From Galerina marginata (lineage: Eukaryota; Basidiomycota; Agaricomycetes; Agaricales; Galerinaceae): a stretch of 64,000 nucleotides of DNA. Where the stretch lies: assembly GCA_023014335.1 (NCBI GenBank), contig JAECYW010000014.1, positions 1,178,001 through 1,242,000 on the forward strand, read 5' to 3'. Of this stretch, positions 12,499-24,375 are shown piece by piece (positions within the stretch are counted from its first letter, which is position 1; each line of letters starts with the position of its first letter). The position numbers were made by a program, and so were the translations under genes. Under the pieces are notes generated by a model, which ran no database searches, was not told the origin of the DNA, and saw nothing but the letters and a program-made list of their open reading frames with translations.

Positions 12499-14451
12499 TC
12501 ACACTACATCCGGGTTATTGTCATTCTCCGTACGAACCCTAGCTCTGAGCTCATCCAAATTGACCTTTGGGTTGTCCCGTTTTCCGCCCACCTGGACCCA
12601 CTTTAGACCCGTACACTTCTCTGCAATCGCTTTGATAAACTCGTCTTTGTCACCTTCAAATTCTACAATTTCGACCTTGCGTAATCTGCGGGACGTGCCA
12701 GAGGCTATTTCTGGAGCCGACCCGTTGACACCATGTTGACTCTGTCTGGACAAATTACTGGCATTTGAAAAAAGAGCCAGCCAGTCGGGGAAAATATTGA
12801 CTGTTTCCTCAGAGAGGTTAGCAGGAAAGTGGCCAGAAAAGGATAGGATAAGAGTGTCGATGCCGGTGAGCTGGGTGAGGATAGAGGGCGCGGGCGAGTG
12901 GGAGTTCATGCCAAAGTTTGGAGCTTGCTTTTGGGTGGGAGGAAGATGGCTGGCGAACCACTTGTCTATGCCATGCTGACAGACAAACTCGAGACTGAGT
13001 TTAATCGCCTTCCTAGGTTCGGAGTTCTTGTTCTTGCTTCTGGAGAGAGTCTTGTATACCTTGTTCACGCTTCTATAACTGTTCTGCCAGCTAACGAGGG
13101 CTTCAAAAGCCTTGTCAAACAATGTATAGTCGAAATGTTGTTCCTTGGAGGGGTTGTCATATGAACAGTTGTCTAATTTTATCTTGACTGTTGTCAAACT
13201 CCCCAAAGTCATTTCACTCTGCGAACGGACTGAGAAATTGAAAAGCCATGCAACATATCCAGGATGAGCGGTGAAGCTCTCTAGTTTGGGAAAAACGGGC
13301 TCGGAAAAATCAGAAGACGAGATAGTGGTTGTGTCCATCGGCGTTTGAGGAGGCGGCTGCTCGATACCATCCAAAGAAACCTCCGTCAACGAGTGACTGT
13401 GTGCTGCCAAAAACGCAGACATATCCCCAAAGTTCGCAAATGCACCTTCTTGATTATTGGTAATGAGCGCTGCAGGCGGCGCATGCATCGCAAACCTACA
13501 CAGTTTGGGAAGATTGAGCGAGACGAGGAGTGAAGACGGTAGGGACGCCACGTTGGACAGGAACGAGAGGTGCGTTAGGCTACGTGAACAGGCGGTGGAG
13601 GTCAGGAGAGACAAAAGCCAGTCAGAAAATGGGGGCTGCAGGAGTATTTCAGAGTAAACGCTCAGGCTCTGCAGATTGAGGTGTTTCCATTTAATTTTCG
13701 AAGGTGTGGTCACTGCCACATCTTTCTCTTTCGCGTCCTTCCCGGGAAGCAGCCTTGATAACGCTTTTCCATCGCCAATTAACAACCTATAGCACCCACT
13801 GCCCACAATTTTATCCAGAAGGTCGACGAGCGCGTTCCACATATCCGGGTGCACGGCCGAGCTCCAAAGCTGTGGGTGTGTCCGTTCGAGTGAATCAAGC
13901 CACCTATCCACCCAGCTGAAGTCGAGGGAGACCCATCCGCTTTTCTGGATGCGCCCAAAGATCGCCTGGAGGTTGGCTATTTCGTCGAATGTGTGCCAGA
14001 GAGGGCCTGCTCTGCGGAGCATGTTTGCAATATCCGCGCTTGTGCGGCTCTCCGAAGGCCGGAACAGACACGCGGGATCTTCCTGACATTCAGATGCAAA
14101 GATTGCGCATTTACAGCCCACCTCAAAGGACCACTTTACGGAGGGCAACCGCTTCACGAAGAGCGCTGCTCTAGTTGCGTCCAGCATCTCAGCTGGGGCC
14201 CGGAATGTTGTCAGCATGCCCTCTACGGGCGTGCGGAACTTCCCTTTCCCTCGCTCGAAGAAGAGCTGCAGAGCGATGGTGTTGAATGTCTTGCATGTCT
14301 GTGCCAGTGCCACAAGCATGGCGTTTGAGCAGGATGCGAGGATGAGAAAGATGAGCTCTGCAGGAAGTAAGAGGAATGGGGCATGCATTGGAGGTTTTGC
14401 CACTTTTTCTGAGCCAATTTCATGTCGGACAGCCTCCCTTCGTTTCGTCAT
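12499..14451 (-). CDS. F-box domain protein (intronless)
   Basis: A single 650-aa ORF without introns, unusual among its neighbours. Residues about 25-65 fit an F-box: LLLPAELIFLILASCSNAML followed by LAQTCKTFNTIALQLFF. The rest has scattered leucine-rich stretches (SLTHLSFLSNV, LPKLCRF, LTEVSLDGI, KLESFTAHPG) consistent with degenerate LRRs. F-box proteins bind Skp1 in SCF ubiquitin ligases and select substrates through the C-terminal part; the target here is unknown. The decayed F-box gene just upstream on the plus strand belongs to a different subfamily. Confidence 0.8.
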   Translation of the reverse strand: MTKRREAVRHEIGSEKVAKPPMHAPFLLLPAELIFLILASCSNAMLVALAQTCKTFNTIALQLFFERGKGKFRTPVEGMLTTFRAPAEMLDATRAALFVKRLPSVKWSFEVGCKCAIFASECQEDPACLFRPSESRTSADIANMLRRAGPLWHTFDEIANLQAIFGRIQKSGWVSLDFSWVDRWLDSLERTHPQLWSSAVHPDMWNALVDLLDKIVGSGCYRLLIGDGKALSRLLPGKDAKEKDVAVTTPSKIKWKHLNLQSLSVYSEILLQPPFSDWLLSLLTSTACSRSLTHLSFLSNVASLPSSLLVSLNLPKLCRFAMHAPPAALITNNQEGAFANFGDMSAFLAAHSHSLTEVSLDGIEQPPPQTPMDTTTISSSDFSEPVFPKLESFTAHPGYVAWLFNFSVRSQSEMTLGSLTTVKIKLDNCSYDNPSKEQHFDYTLFDKAFEALVSWQNSYRSVNKVYKTLSRSKNKNSEPRKAIKLSLEFVCQHGIDKWFASHLPPTQKQAPNFGMNSHSPAPSILTQLTGIDTLILSFSGHFPANLSEETVNIFPDWLALFSNASNLSRQSQHGVNGSAPEIASGTSRRLRKVEIVEFEGDKDEFIKAIAEKCTGLKWVQVGGKRDNPKVNLDELRARVRTENDNNPDVV

Positions 14452-14455
14452 GTGA

Positions 14456-16450
14456 AGGAGTGAGAGAAAGAGGGACCTGAGCCTGCCTCAGCCTGAGCAA
14501 CCGAACTGTTGAGTTCAACCCGGTATGGGAATTTCGACCAACATTCGAGGTCACTTTCTATTTGATTTTACTGTAGGGTGGTTTAGCGTCAAACAACTCC
14601 TATCTCTCCAATTTTCGACGTTAATAGAGGGTGTAACGTGTAACTCAACAACAAGAGAAAGCCTGGCACGGCGGGCTCCTCAAATTGGATTGCAGGAAGA
14701 AAGTTGTTCGACTTCAATATTTGTCGTCAGACCCAGCGCTACCGGCTTTTGACAGGTTTATACGAATTGGTGACATGCCCGACACAACATAGTGTTCCAT
14801 GACTATTACTATCGATATCGTATGGCCGCCTTTCCAATCGCTTTCTAATCACAGAAATATTTCTGATTTGGTTGTCTTTGAGACTTTGACTCCTGTGCAG
14901 TGTATTGCGACCGGTTCAAATCAAATAAGATATGCTCAGTGATATCATCATATCCGCAATAAGTTACAGTGTGGCCGCCGATCAGTGCGCTTTCTTACTT
15001 GATACTTCATGACATCGGGCGATTATTATTTGCCGTTCGCGAGAATAAAGGACCAAAGATCGAAGGGTATGAGCGTTGAGCGGCTCGCTCTGTGATAGTA
15101 CGGCTCCAGCAATCGGATACTAATCATACTCAACAATCATTTGAAATTTATCATAGTTGCTTTCCCAAAGCTTGCCCAAAGCTAAATAAAGTATTTTCTC
15201 ATACCAGGTGCTTCGTCATGTCGTTGGGATTGGGACCCAAGACTTTGACAGGACAGATCAGTGGTTAAACTGTTAAAGGCTGTCAAGAACGGAACAAGTT
15301 CGCGGATGAACGACAGCTTCTTTTTTCAAGTACCTCAAAATAGCTATCGACCCATGACACGCTGCTCGGGTGAGATTGAATGTTCATGGGTATCCTACGA
15401 GTAATTATTTAAGGAGGACACGCTCTAGGAGGAATGTATTGACTCGGAGAGAGCCTCGAAAGTCCAAATTAGTATCAATGGGGTCGTCCTTCTTAGACGC
15501 CGGTCGTACAAGTGACTGGCAAACGAGCGCCTAATATTATTTACCGATCTAGACTCAAGATAGGACTCGTGATCTGTCAGCTAGCAGTGCAAGCTCCGTG
15601 CCAGTCTTTACGCTAATACCATTTCGATGGTTCTCGACGGTTGACTGTGCTGGGCTTGGCTAGGGCCTAGGCAAAATATACTGGGACTGATTCCCTGAGT
15701 AAATCGATGCGATTCAAATTTTGCCTCTCTCTTGAGAGATTAATGGGATTTGGGGGATTTCTATGCCCGACGGCGAGTCATTTCGACAAGCAACTTTCTG
15801 CATCTTCCTCTCCTAGCCTACAATGAACCCACGCTCGCACTGTTTTTGTCGCCCTGAATGCAGTGGTCAACCTAATGAACTCGGAAAGCGACGGAAATCG
15901 AAGTTACACAGGGCGCAGAAAGGAATTTATGTTCGTCGAAAATTCGATGAAAATATCTCAGAACATTTAGCCTTTGAGTTCTAGAACAAAGAATGGACAA
16001 AAAACACCTCAAAGTTGGCCTTTTTTGTCATTTTGAACAAAGTCAAGAAGGGAAATCTTGATTCTTCGGAAAATAAAGAACAAATACATCAATTTTCTGT
16101 TTCATTTTAGGTCATTCATAATAAAATCCTCCTTTTTGCCTTTTTTCCTTGAGCAAATTTGACCTTTACACACTCCGAAAACCGGCTGACAAATCTAATT
16201 ATAAAGCAAGACTTATTGTCCCTCATTTCTGTTGCCGAAAAGAGCAATGGGAAGGTTTGGTTGTCGGTTGTTCGGAATTTCTTAATTTTGAACCACTTAG
16301 TGACCAAGATTAAAACCGTACAATACTGTTAATTTTCCACAACGAAAAATAGTTTGGCAAGTACTGGTCGACCGCTGGTCAGGTTTGGACCAGCACCGCC
16401 TCTTTAGGATACTTACACCCATGTTCCCACACCTTGATCCAACATTCCTC
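14456..16450. other. long intergenic stretch, no gene seen
   Basis: About 2 kb of AT-rich sequence with frequent stops on both strands. ORFs do not exceed 75 codons. No terminal repeats or transposon domains were recognised. A block at 15960-16320 is especially A/T-rich. Confidence 0.5.
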
Positions 16451-16915
16451 ATTCAGAATTGGATCAACGATCCGCCATCATGCATTGCGTAGGCCCTGTA
16501 AGCTCCGGCTTTCGAAGCATCCACCTCGAGCTGGCAGTCGTCACCCTGCCCTTCTCTTCCTTGCCCTTGCCCGTTAGCCTTTCTCCTCTCCTCCCAGCCG
16601 CACTGCCGCCTTCCTCTTCCTTTTCTTAATCGCCCCCTCCTCTTGCTCCTTCTCCATTCACATACACATCAACATCAAGATTGATAACGAGAATCCTCTC
16701 GTGCTCCGTGCACGGCGCGTTAATATGCAATGCGGTTGACCCGTGAAGCTCGGGGTTTCTCCCAACCCGCCTTCGAGTCCAAGTTCAAGAATCAAGTCTC
16801 GAAGAGCAAACTAGACCTTAATCCTCGCATCACATTCGAAACAGATGTTCTTCTTTTCTCCCATCCCTCTTCCCACAAGCCTCGTCGAGTTTCAATATTT
16901 CGATATCAATCTTCA

Positions 16916-17095
16916 CTTCCTTGAACGTAAGCTTGCCCCTGCTCCTAGCCCTTGCGCCCCACTGATAACCAGTTGCACCAGAACCAGAACCGTCAGCCCG
17001 CCGTCTCCTCGTCGATCTTGATCTCGAAACCTGGCCCAGAAGCAGGGCCAGGGACGAATTTCCAATCGTCACCCTGGCGCACGCCTCGCCTGCAA
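16916..17095 (+). repeat. 180-bp direct repeat, copy A
   Basis: 178 of 180 bases match copy B at 18195-18374, 1279 bp downstream. The block starts CTTCCTTGAACGTAAGC and ends CGCCTCGCCTGCAA; the mismatches sit together near position 17026. Confidence 0.9.
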
Positions 17096-18194
17096 GTGCC
17101 TGTGAGTCGGCCCCGAGGCTGGCTTCCATGGAGTTGAACATGCCACCTCTGCTTCGCACATGGCTGACCCTGCGCCAGCGCTGCTGTTCCTGCTCCTGCT
17201 GCTGCTGCTGCTGCGGCGGCGGCTCCTTGTGCTCTGCCCTTGTGGGTAGAGGAGCTGGAACTGCGATTTCTTTCCCGGTTCTTTCTTTACTCCTTCTTTG
17301 CTGGGCCCCTGGTAGTGGTCATGCTCGTGCTCGTGCTTGTGCTCGCGACGGGCCAGGCTAGAATGAAGACTGCATTGGTACGTGAACAGTTGAACGTTGG
17401 TTTTTGGGTGGAATGCTCGTAATATCTTTGATTTCTTTTTCTTCAGGTGCGAGCTACAGTTCAGTCTCCAGCTTCACTTCAAGATACTGCCACGCCCGCT
17501 CTCGCAGGCCCCGCTTTTCCTTCCTTGAACCGCAGCGAAGCCATTGCTCGCCCAGTGTTGGCGCTCCTGTTGCTGCCAGTACTTCTGGTGCAAACTCTGC
17601 TCAGTTTATGCAGGTGCGAATTGAAGCTGGAGCTGGAGCCACGTTTTTTGGCTCTTTCATTTCTCCCACCTCCTCGCCTCCTTCCCATCCACTCCTTGGA
17701 GCCCCTTGTCGTGCTCGCGCTCGCGCCGCGCCAGGACAGGACGACATCTGCACTGGTATGTGGATAGTCGAACATGGGTTTTGAGTTCTCATGCCGTCTT
17801 CCGTTTGTTTCTTCAGGTACGATGAAATCAATACATGAACCCCACTGGCTTCATTTCGATTTCGAGCTCGACTTCAAATTCGATTATCGAACCAACTCTC
17901 CCTCTGCCCGCCGAGCTATTTCCCGTCCCGGGTTCTGATTAGCCACCGCACTCCGTCATCCTCGCCACTTCGGCGCCTTCGCCTGTTCGTCCGCCCCTCC
18001 GCCCCAACGTTGGTTTCGTCAAGCATAGCCAATAACTCAGATCCCCCCAAAAATGTGATTCACAGCCTTGTTGAACGGTTGGGACTCGACGAACGTCCTA
18101 CTCACACGGATCCAATGCCCAACTGGCAGTTGTCACTGCCCTGCCCCCCCGCAACTGCCTAAGTACATTCAATGAGCTCTTTCTTCTTTCGTCT

Positions 18195-18374
18195 CTTCCT
18201 TGAACGTAAGCTTGCCCCTGCTCCTAGCCCTTGCGCCCCACTGATAACCAGTTGCACCAGAACCAGAACCGTCAGCCCGCCGTCTCCTCGTCGATCTCGA
18301 CCTCGAAACCTGGCCCAGAAGCAGGGCCAGGGACGAATTTCCAATCGTCACCCTGGCGCACGCCTCGCCTGCAA
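18195..18374 (+). repeat. 180-bp direct repeat, copy B
   Basis: Near-identical partner of copy A at 16916-17095. It is followed by ATAACTCAGATCCCCCCAA, a short string also present at 18029-18048, so the insertion or copying end is inside another small repeat. Confidence 0.9.
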
Positions 18375-18430
18375 TAACTCAGATCCCCCCAATATTTGCG
18401 AGCCTTTTTTTGTTGGTATGAGTTGTACTT

Positions 18431-20528
18431 GATGCGACCCCGACTTGGATTCAGTTATTCTAGGCACAAGCACTAGCCTATGGCCGCGATGTAAACCAAA
18501 CTACATTGTAACCTTTGTACTCGTCGAATATGATGATTAATAGATAATACAAGCAAGTGTTCCTCAAAAATACAACCTCAACGTAGGATAAGGATCCAAG
18601 ACAAGACTTGAGAAGGTCACCGATTTTTTTTTGGAGAGTTGTTTCCCCGTTTGAAGGAGAATTGCAGCTTTTTCTCCTGGTTGAGAACAAGTTGAGAGCG
18701 ACATATTCAGGTTTCGTCTGAATTTTATTATCTAGACAGAAAATACACAGTAAAATTTATATCAGAAGAAAGCCTCTATTTATCTCTTTCCGATTTCATT
18801 GACTTCTCAGGCCTGAGAGGAAGACACACATTGTTTATTCAAGTTGGATTTCCCCTCTATTTCATTCACCATATGTCCGTGGGAAAAAATTGGCTGTTGA
18901 TTGAACGTGGTTCAGAATCAAAACGTTTTACCTTCGTTCGGACTCCCATTGCACACTATGGGCATTCTGCTTCTGCCCTCTAACCAACGTCCTATCTCAT
19001 GACATGGCTCTGATTATTCGCTGATTATTGACTTTAACACTTTGTTGCTGAGGTGTCTTAACCCGGCTGCTGAAATTGTCGCTCCCACCTGCGCGATTTC
19101 ACCAAATCCCAATCTCCCTCGACATCTCACTCCTGGTAGTGCTTTGTTTCTGGTTATCCGACTGCTGGGAACAAGGGCTGCTGAGTTTAGACGACCACAA
19201 CTTTCTATAACCGTACAAGTTTGCGATCTCAATCTCTGGGCACTGGTTACTCGCTTCTGCAAGTTTCCGTGGATAGGAAGCTGGGTCCCAAGCGCGACGC
19301 TCCCCGAGAGCACCGTGATTCAGCTCAAGCGGCTCTCGAGCCCGATCGTATATCACCCCTTCATTGCAGGGCGCTCCTCCGAGAGCCCCTCATTGACACC
19401 GACCTACCCCTCCTCCATCCACCGCGCCATCGCTTGCGACAAATGGCGGTCTAAAATGCCATGATTGGCCTCGTTGGCTTTCCGAGCCTGACCATCCGAC
19501 ATTTTTGGTTATGCGGAACTCCAGCGAGCAAGCACGATCGACTCGACTCAACACACGACTTCACCGTTCCCTCGTACACTCCAATACACTTGTCAAACGG
19601 CGCTCCTGCAAGCGCTGATGTCTGATGGAATTCCCATCCGCTTCTCTCGCGCCGGCCCATCCATTTCGTTGAGCACGCTCCTATGAGCACTCATATCAAC
19701 TCGCTTCACTTTGCATAGCCCATACAGCGACAGGAATGGTCGAAGATGTCGACCCGGGGTTTATGCTTAAGGAGAGTAAAGCTGCGGGGAGGCTAGGGAA
19801 ACGCCAGGGAGCGTGCTTGGGTGCGTTAGGGGTGCTTCTTGTTCAGTGGGTGCTCTTTTTATTCTGGGAGATCCGACAACCGATGCAGTTTGCCTGAAGC
19901 GAACATTGAGACTACTGGCCAGCTCCGTCAAACGGCGCCAGTGAGCAGGTGGATGTGGTGGGCGAAGTTTTGAGATAGAGAAAGAGAGGGTGATAGAGCA
20001 CCATGGAACTGCGTCGTTTGGCCAGAAAGTGGGTAAGAGTGACGGATGGAAGCGCCTGATATCGGCACGGGAATCACTGGAGCGTCGGGTAGTTCTGCTA
20101 GTTATAACCTGTACAGGTGGGTAGTCTGGCGGGGTCGCATTTTAGAGCTTGAAGCAGGGGAATGTATGTCAAGACGGTGAAGGAGCCGCCTGCATCACGA
20201 AGGCGCGTGGCGAGTCTGGCGATGGCCTTCTCGAGCCTTTTCGTACGTGTCCGATTCCTTCTTGAACTCTTCAACAGAGTGCCGTAGCACCTTCTCATCC
20301 TCGCCGCCTTGCAGATGAACATTCTCTGTCGTCCACATACAAATCTGAGTCAATCCCATATTATAACCGCGTACTCCCTCAATAACAATTGTATTTGCTG
20401 CGGTGATTTATGGGTTTTTGCACTCTTTGTAAACCTGGACTTTAGAGTCCAGGCATTCAGCTTTGGATCAACGATCTAGCTTCAACGCTCACTGCCTGAC
20501 ACGGCTTCTGAAGCATCGATAATATTCC
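18431..20528. other. no supported gene
   Basis: The segment 19040-19460 is open in a plus frame (140 codons) and partly in two minus frames, but composition and motifs give no reason to prefer any. The rest has only short ORFs. Confidence 0.4.
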
Positions 20529-20640
20529 GCCCACAACTTACCTCGGTCAATATTGGGGCATAGTCTCCAAATTGGCAAAGGTCAACGTTGCACTCCGTCC
20601 GACTCCGATACTCTTGCCTGGTCTGGAGATCGGTAATTAC
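20529..20640 (-). repeat. dispersed 'LTK-exon' element, copy 1 (partial)
   Basis: Matches the inner part of copies at 27971, 35453 and 52131. Read on the minus strand it encodes VITDLQTRQEYRSRT... to DLCQFGDYAPILTE followed by the donor GTAAGTTGTGG. The sequence beyond the donor is not shared with the other copies, so this copy is truncated on that side. Confidence 0.8.
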
Positions 20641-20684
20641 TAGCACGACAGTTCGGTCACGAATGTTAGACGGACTCTTCTCCG

Positions 20685-22090
20685 TCACTGACTGTCGGAA
20701 TATCCTGCGCAGCCTGCGTTGGGGTTGCTTGTTGTTTTTGTGCAGCAGGAATGATTAATGATGGATGCTTCGGGATGATGCTTCGGGATGATGCTTCGGG
20801 GTGCAGGGCTAGTGCTTTGGTCTCTGTCTTGACCTGCCTGGCCTTTTTGTTGATGTCCTGAAGCTCGGGGGCTGTCTCCTTGATACCAACGCTCAGAACG
20901 AATTTCTATCGTCCAGGGGAGCTCGCGACTGGGACATTCGTAATCAAGTAAGTTATCCATTTATTTTTCTCCCCACTGACTGAAAGTACTTCAGTTATGG
21001 GACCTATCATGGAACCCCGTCCCATAAAACCACCCACGCCTTCTGAAACGAACTTGGCTTTCGAAGAAGCCCTTGAAATTTCTCGGAAGGCTATGTCGCC
21101 TGCTTTTCCTGTATCATAATCGACGTGGACACATTTTCTAGACTTTGTTAAGGGTCGGCCATATGAAATCACTCACGACTGTTCCTAAACACACCCGTAA
21201 ACCACAGGTCATGATACCATACAGCAGTAATTCGCTATATGGCCTGACACAGAACTCACTCGACTGAGCATGTTGCCAACTTCAAGATAAAATGAAAGTC
21301 AAAAGCACCCAATTTTGTGATAATGTCGTCGAAGATCAACTCCAGAAAAGCAGGTGCATTTGTGTTAACATATAAATATTTAAATTCCTTCTGAATCTGT
21401 ACTCGTGGTCATGAGTGTGAGCCAAGCAAGTTGTTGTACCATCTCGCTCCCCGATTTACACCATATTGGGTACCCTACCACTCAATAACACAAGTTATGT
21501 AGTTGAGCCTGTACTCGAGTCTGAAGAATTTCGAGTTCTTCATCCAATGCAGTCAGATGAGGCTGATGTCCGCCAACTCTTTCGTGCAGAATCATCTAAG
21601 TGGTTCAAGGTGTCGGCTAAAGACCAGGCAAATGGCTGAATAACCTACCAACCCATAGAAGTACACCTGGCGCCGAATGAAGCAGGTCAATAGGCCAATT
21701 AATTAAGTAACAGTGTGGCGAACCTACAAGTTGAAAAATGACATAGCCGATCATGTCTGGAGGAGGGTAATCTGGATGAACAGCTGCAGCATCAAGGCAG
21801 TTGGCAATCTCAAAGAGTTCAAGCATATTCTGAGTCGTGTCAAGGAAATGATCTATCTGGCTGAAAAGCTTATCCTGGGTGGTTTTCAATTTTCGCCCTG
21901 GATTTTGAAACAGAATTTAAATTTAAGACGCACACGTATGAGTTCCAACCTGGATGTATCTCCAGGTAGGTTTAACCCTGTAGCTATAGATATTCGCTCT
22001 AGTTCGTCAAGAACAAGTCGCCTACTCTCCAATGATCTTTCGAAGTCATCAAGCAAAACCTGGCAAATATCACGGTTGGCAAAGGTCTGA
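20685..22090 (-). pseudogene. scattered coding-like fragments, probably one decayed gene
   Basis: Several minus-strand fragments look protein-coding but do not join into one model. 22090-21955 reads RDICQVLLDDFERSLES then VLDELERISIATGLNLPGD. 21889-21720 reads KLFSQIDHFLDTTQNMLELF then a DAAAVHPDYPPPDMIGY stretch. 21172-20906 reads IAFREISRASSKAKFVSEGV then GSMIGPITEVLS. Splice-like sites exist between them but the phases do not fit. The 20685-20960 frame contains a 13-bp tandem repeat (three copies of GATGCTTCGGGAT near 20764-20800). I do not recognise the family. Confidence 0.3.
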
Positions 22091-22299
22091 AAATCCGATC
22101 AAATAGACCGTTCAGCTTACCGACACATTTGCTACTTCTCGAAAGTGGGGAAGAAAGTTGGCCATCGACTTAAAATGTTGTACAGAAAGACGAGCCCATC
22201 CTGCAACTTATAAACCTGCGGAGTTCAGAAAGCCAAGTTGAGGCGCACGGAACAGACCGATGTGAAGTCAAACTCTGGAGCCGATGGTCGTGGAAAAGC

Positions 22300-22690
22300 C
22301 AAGAGGTGCGCAAAATAACCTCGAATCCACTCGCTATGGCTTCGCCCGAAAATTGATGCAATTTTTGTCGACTTTCTGCATATTTGAGATCCCTGAGGCA
22401 CCCTTGGCTGGAGCTTATCCGGTTTACGCAAGCTTAAGATTTACGGAATCGAGCCAAAAATCTGCTGTATTTGAGAGTTTCTCCCATCCAGGTTTCACAG
22501 AGTCCCGGTTCCCTTAACTTCAAGCCCCTTTACTCAGTAACCTATGAGGCCGTCGTGAGATTACTTGCAAAATGGAACTTGAACCCACATTCTCCTTCCA
22601 GCAACGCGATACGATAGGACATTTGGGGAATACATTCACTCGGTTTGTTTTTTCACCTAATGGGATCAGTGTTGGTGGTACGCCATCCAA
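22300..22690 (+). pseudogene. truncated inverted copy of the WD-repeat gene promoter and first exon
   Basis: The plus-strand sequence resembles the minus-strand sequence 26600-26200: shared landmarks include GCAATTTTTGTCGA, GAGGCCGTCGTGAG and the start ATGGAACTTGAACCCACATT. The first exon (from 22572) encodes MELEPTFSFQQRDTIGHLGN..., parallel to the intact gene at 26306, but loses frame after about 35 residues and has no further WD exons. It is a promoter-plus-exon-1 duplicate in inverted orientation. Confidence 0.75.
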
Positions 22691-23040
22691 TCCCAACTGC
22701 GATGTCGAATTCAGCTTGAGGTCAGCACAAGTAACTGAAACTTGTTTTCGCCAGCTTTGGTCATGACTCGTGGGCCGTGCGTTCCAACAAGACCAAAGTT
22801 GAGGCGGAGGGGCGGGGCAGCTAATACGAACCCGATATATCAGGATCCTTCTTGCCACTCGCACGTCAAATTCAAGGATTGGCGAATATACGATTCTGTA
22901 CCGTTTCTGGCCCAAAGCCGATCTGAAGATCGGTGCGGAATCGTACTCAAAAACAATCCAGAAACGCTCACTCCGTCCAAACATTTTCTGTTCCTGAGTA
23001 TTAGGTCATGCTTATTGTCCTGCTTCGGGTCTCCTAGGAG

Positions 23041-23046
23041 TATAAA
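23041..23046 (+). promoter_or_regulatory. TATA box of the dynamin-like pseudogene
   Basis: TATAAA 46 bp upstream of the ATG at 23087. It suggests that decay of this gene is recent or that its promoter is still recognisable. Confidence 0.4.
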
Positions 23047-23086
23047 GCCCCAGCCCATGTACCATCTTTTCAGTTTTACCTGATAC

Positions 23087-24375
23087 ATGACTTCTCCATA
23101 CCCTCGGATTATCCTTGCTGGCGCAAAGGGCACTGGTAACTATCTGATATCCTGAATCTTCGGTTTAGGAATCTGACACAACCTAAAGGGAAGTCGACCT
23201 TGGTGTCCAGTATATGCGGTGTAAGTGGACCCTGCTTACTTACCTCGCGATTCAATTCAGAGATTGTTTTAGATACTGCTGGGGACCAGTACTACTTGTC
23301 CTATAGAGTGGCACTTGCAGCCATCCACAATATGGTCAGCGCGTGTATCTGTTGCTTACTTCAAGTCGCCTACATGGTTCTCCAAACTCAGCCTGGATAG
23401 CAATCGCCAGGTAGTCTTGGACACAGCATCAACTCCTCTAGAGCTATGGTATCTTATCCGAAAGGCCGAGCTCCTTGCTTTTTCTGCTGACCAGAACCCT
23501 TCGACCATATTTGGTTTGAGTGAGGACGACATTGATCGAGAGTACATCAACATCTATTTGTCGTCGTCCCACTCTCAAGGGGCGATTTACGTCGATTTGC
23601 AGCTCCCTGGTTGTATTTCTACTCAACTCACTATCGTTGATTTGCCTGGTCAGACTGATTTCCCCTCGTTTCTCATTCAAGAGATGACAATTGCTCCCAA
23701 TTGATTAGGTTTAAGGCAGACCGGCTACTCTTCAACAATTAACTACATCAAAGCCCTCACTCGCTATTACACTATGGAGGACAAAAAAAGCATTGTCGCC
23801 CTGTTTTCCCGTTCCTCAGGTATGCGTTTATTGGCTTTCTATCGGAGGCTTGCCATGTTGAATGTCAATTTCCAGAACAGGAATGTGAAATTCCAGCCTT
23901 GTTCAAGTTTCTTCTCAGGAATAGAAGAAAAGACTTACGTCTAATGATGAGTGAGGCCGGGCCACAGTTTTAAAACAGGCTGCCACTAACATATTGTCAT
24001 GTAGTGATTGTGGCTCATACAGATGCTCAGGCGTGCATTGATCCTTTCTGGCTCAATGCTTTGAGTGGCTCAGGAAAACTTCCCTGCCGCTGTCTATGCT
24101 TCCGAGCTCCAGACCAACATGGCCCTGCTGCATTGTCCGGTGACGTAATAACGCAGAATCAACAGGAGGAGGTAGCATACTTTCTTTTCTGCAAACCGTG
24201 GTCTGTTCACCCAACAAAGGATACTCTTGGAGTGGTAAATATTTTGAAGGAGTGGAATAAGCAGTGGGATTCGCACCCAGTTGAGGATAATTCTAGTGGA
24301 CATGTATGTAGCTGGATTACCGGATTCGTAGTTGCAGTCCTTATCCTCCTCCTTCCAGCAGCACTGTACCATTGA
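23087..24375 (+). pseudogene. dynamin-like GTPase, decayed
   Basis: Exon 1 (23087-23135) and exon 2 (from 23189) splice to PRIILAGAKGTGKSTLVSS, a good P-loop (G1). Downstream, 23315-23700 encodes WSARVSVAYFKSPTWFSKL, ASTPLELWYLIRKAELLAFS and LTIVDLPGQ (the dynamin G3 DxPG motif). A separate piece at 24004 on encodes VIVAHTDA, a possible G4 remnant, and ends in a hydrophobic stretch. Between the P-loop and the switch region the frame slips (SGTC is in a different frame from WSARV), and a stop follows G3 at 23702. A TATAAA box lies at 23041. Family members remodel membranes; this copy looks non-functional. Confidence 0.6.

Larger units (their letters stand above)
16451..18430. repeat. cluster of old and recent direct repeats with splice-like junctions
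   Basis: GC- and pyrimidine-rich sequence with several repeat scales. A 180-bp block at 16916-17095 recurs at 18195-18374 with two mismatches. A weaker tandem unit with a 378-bp period is visible at 17170-17560 and 17550-17930; matching landmarks are the GCA(T/C)TGGTA boxes at 17371 and 17749, each followed by a T-rich tract ending TTCTTCAGGT. A short CTG/CGG run lies at 17190-17225. Open frames exist on both strands but none gives a coherent protein, so I call it repetitive and possibly non-coding. Confidence 0.7.

Noticed and set aside
17404..17784. 126-aa plus ORF as a gene
   Set aside because: It lies in the 378-bp repeat, overlaps an equally long frame and crosses acceptor-like repeats; no coherent protein features.
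19042..19464. 140-codon plus-strand ORF
   Set aside because: Minus frames over the same stretch are also open, the translation has no motif or periodicity, and no splice support was seen; more likely a by-product of moderate GC content.
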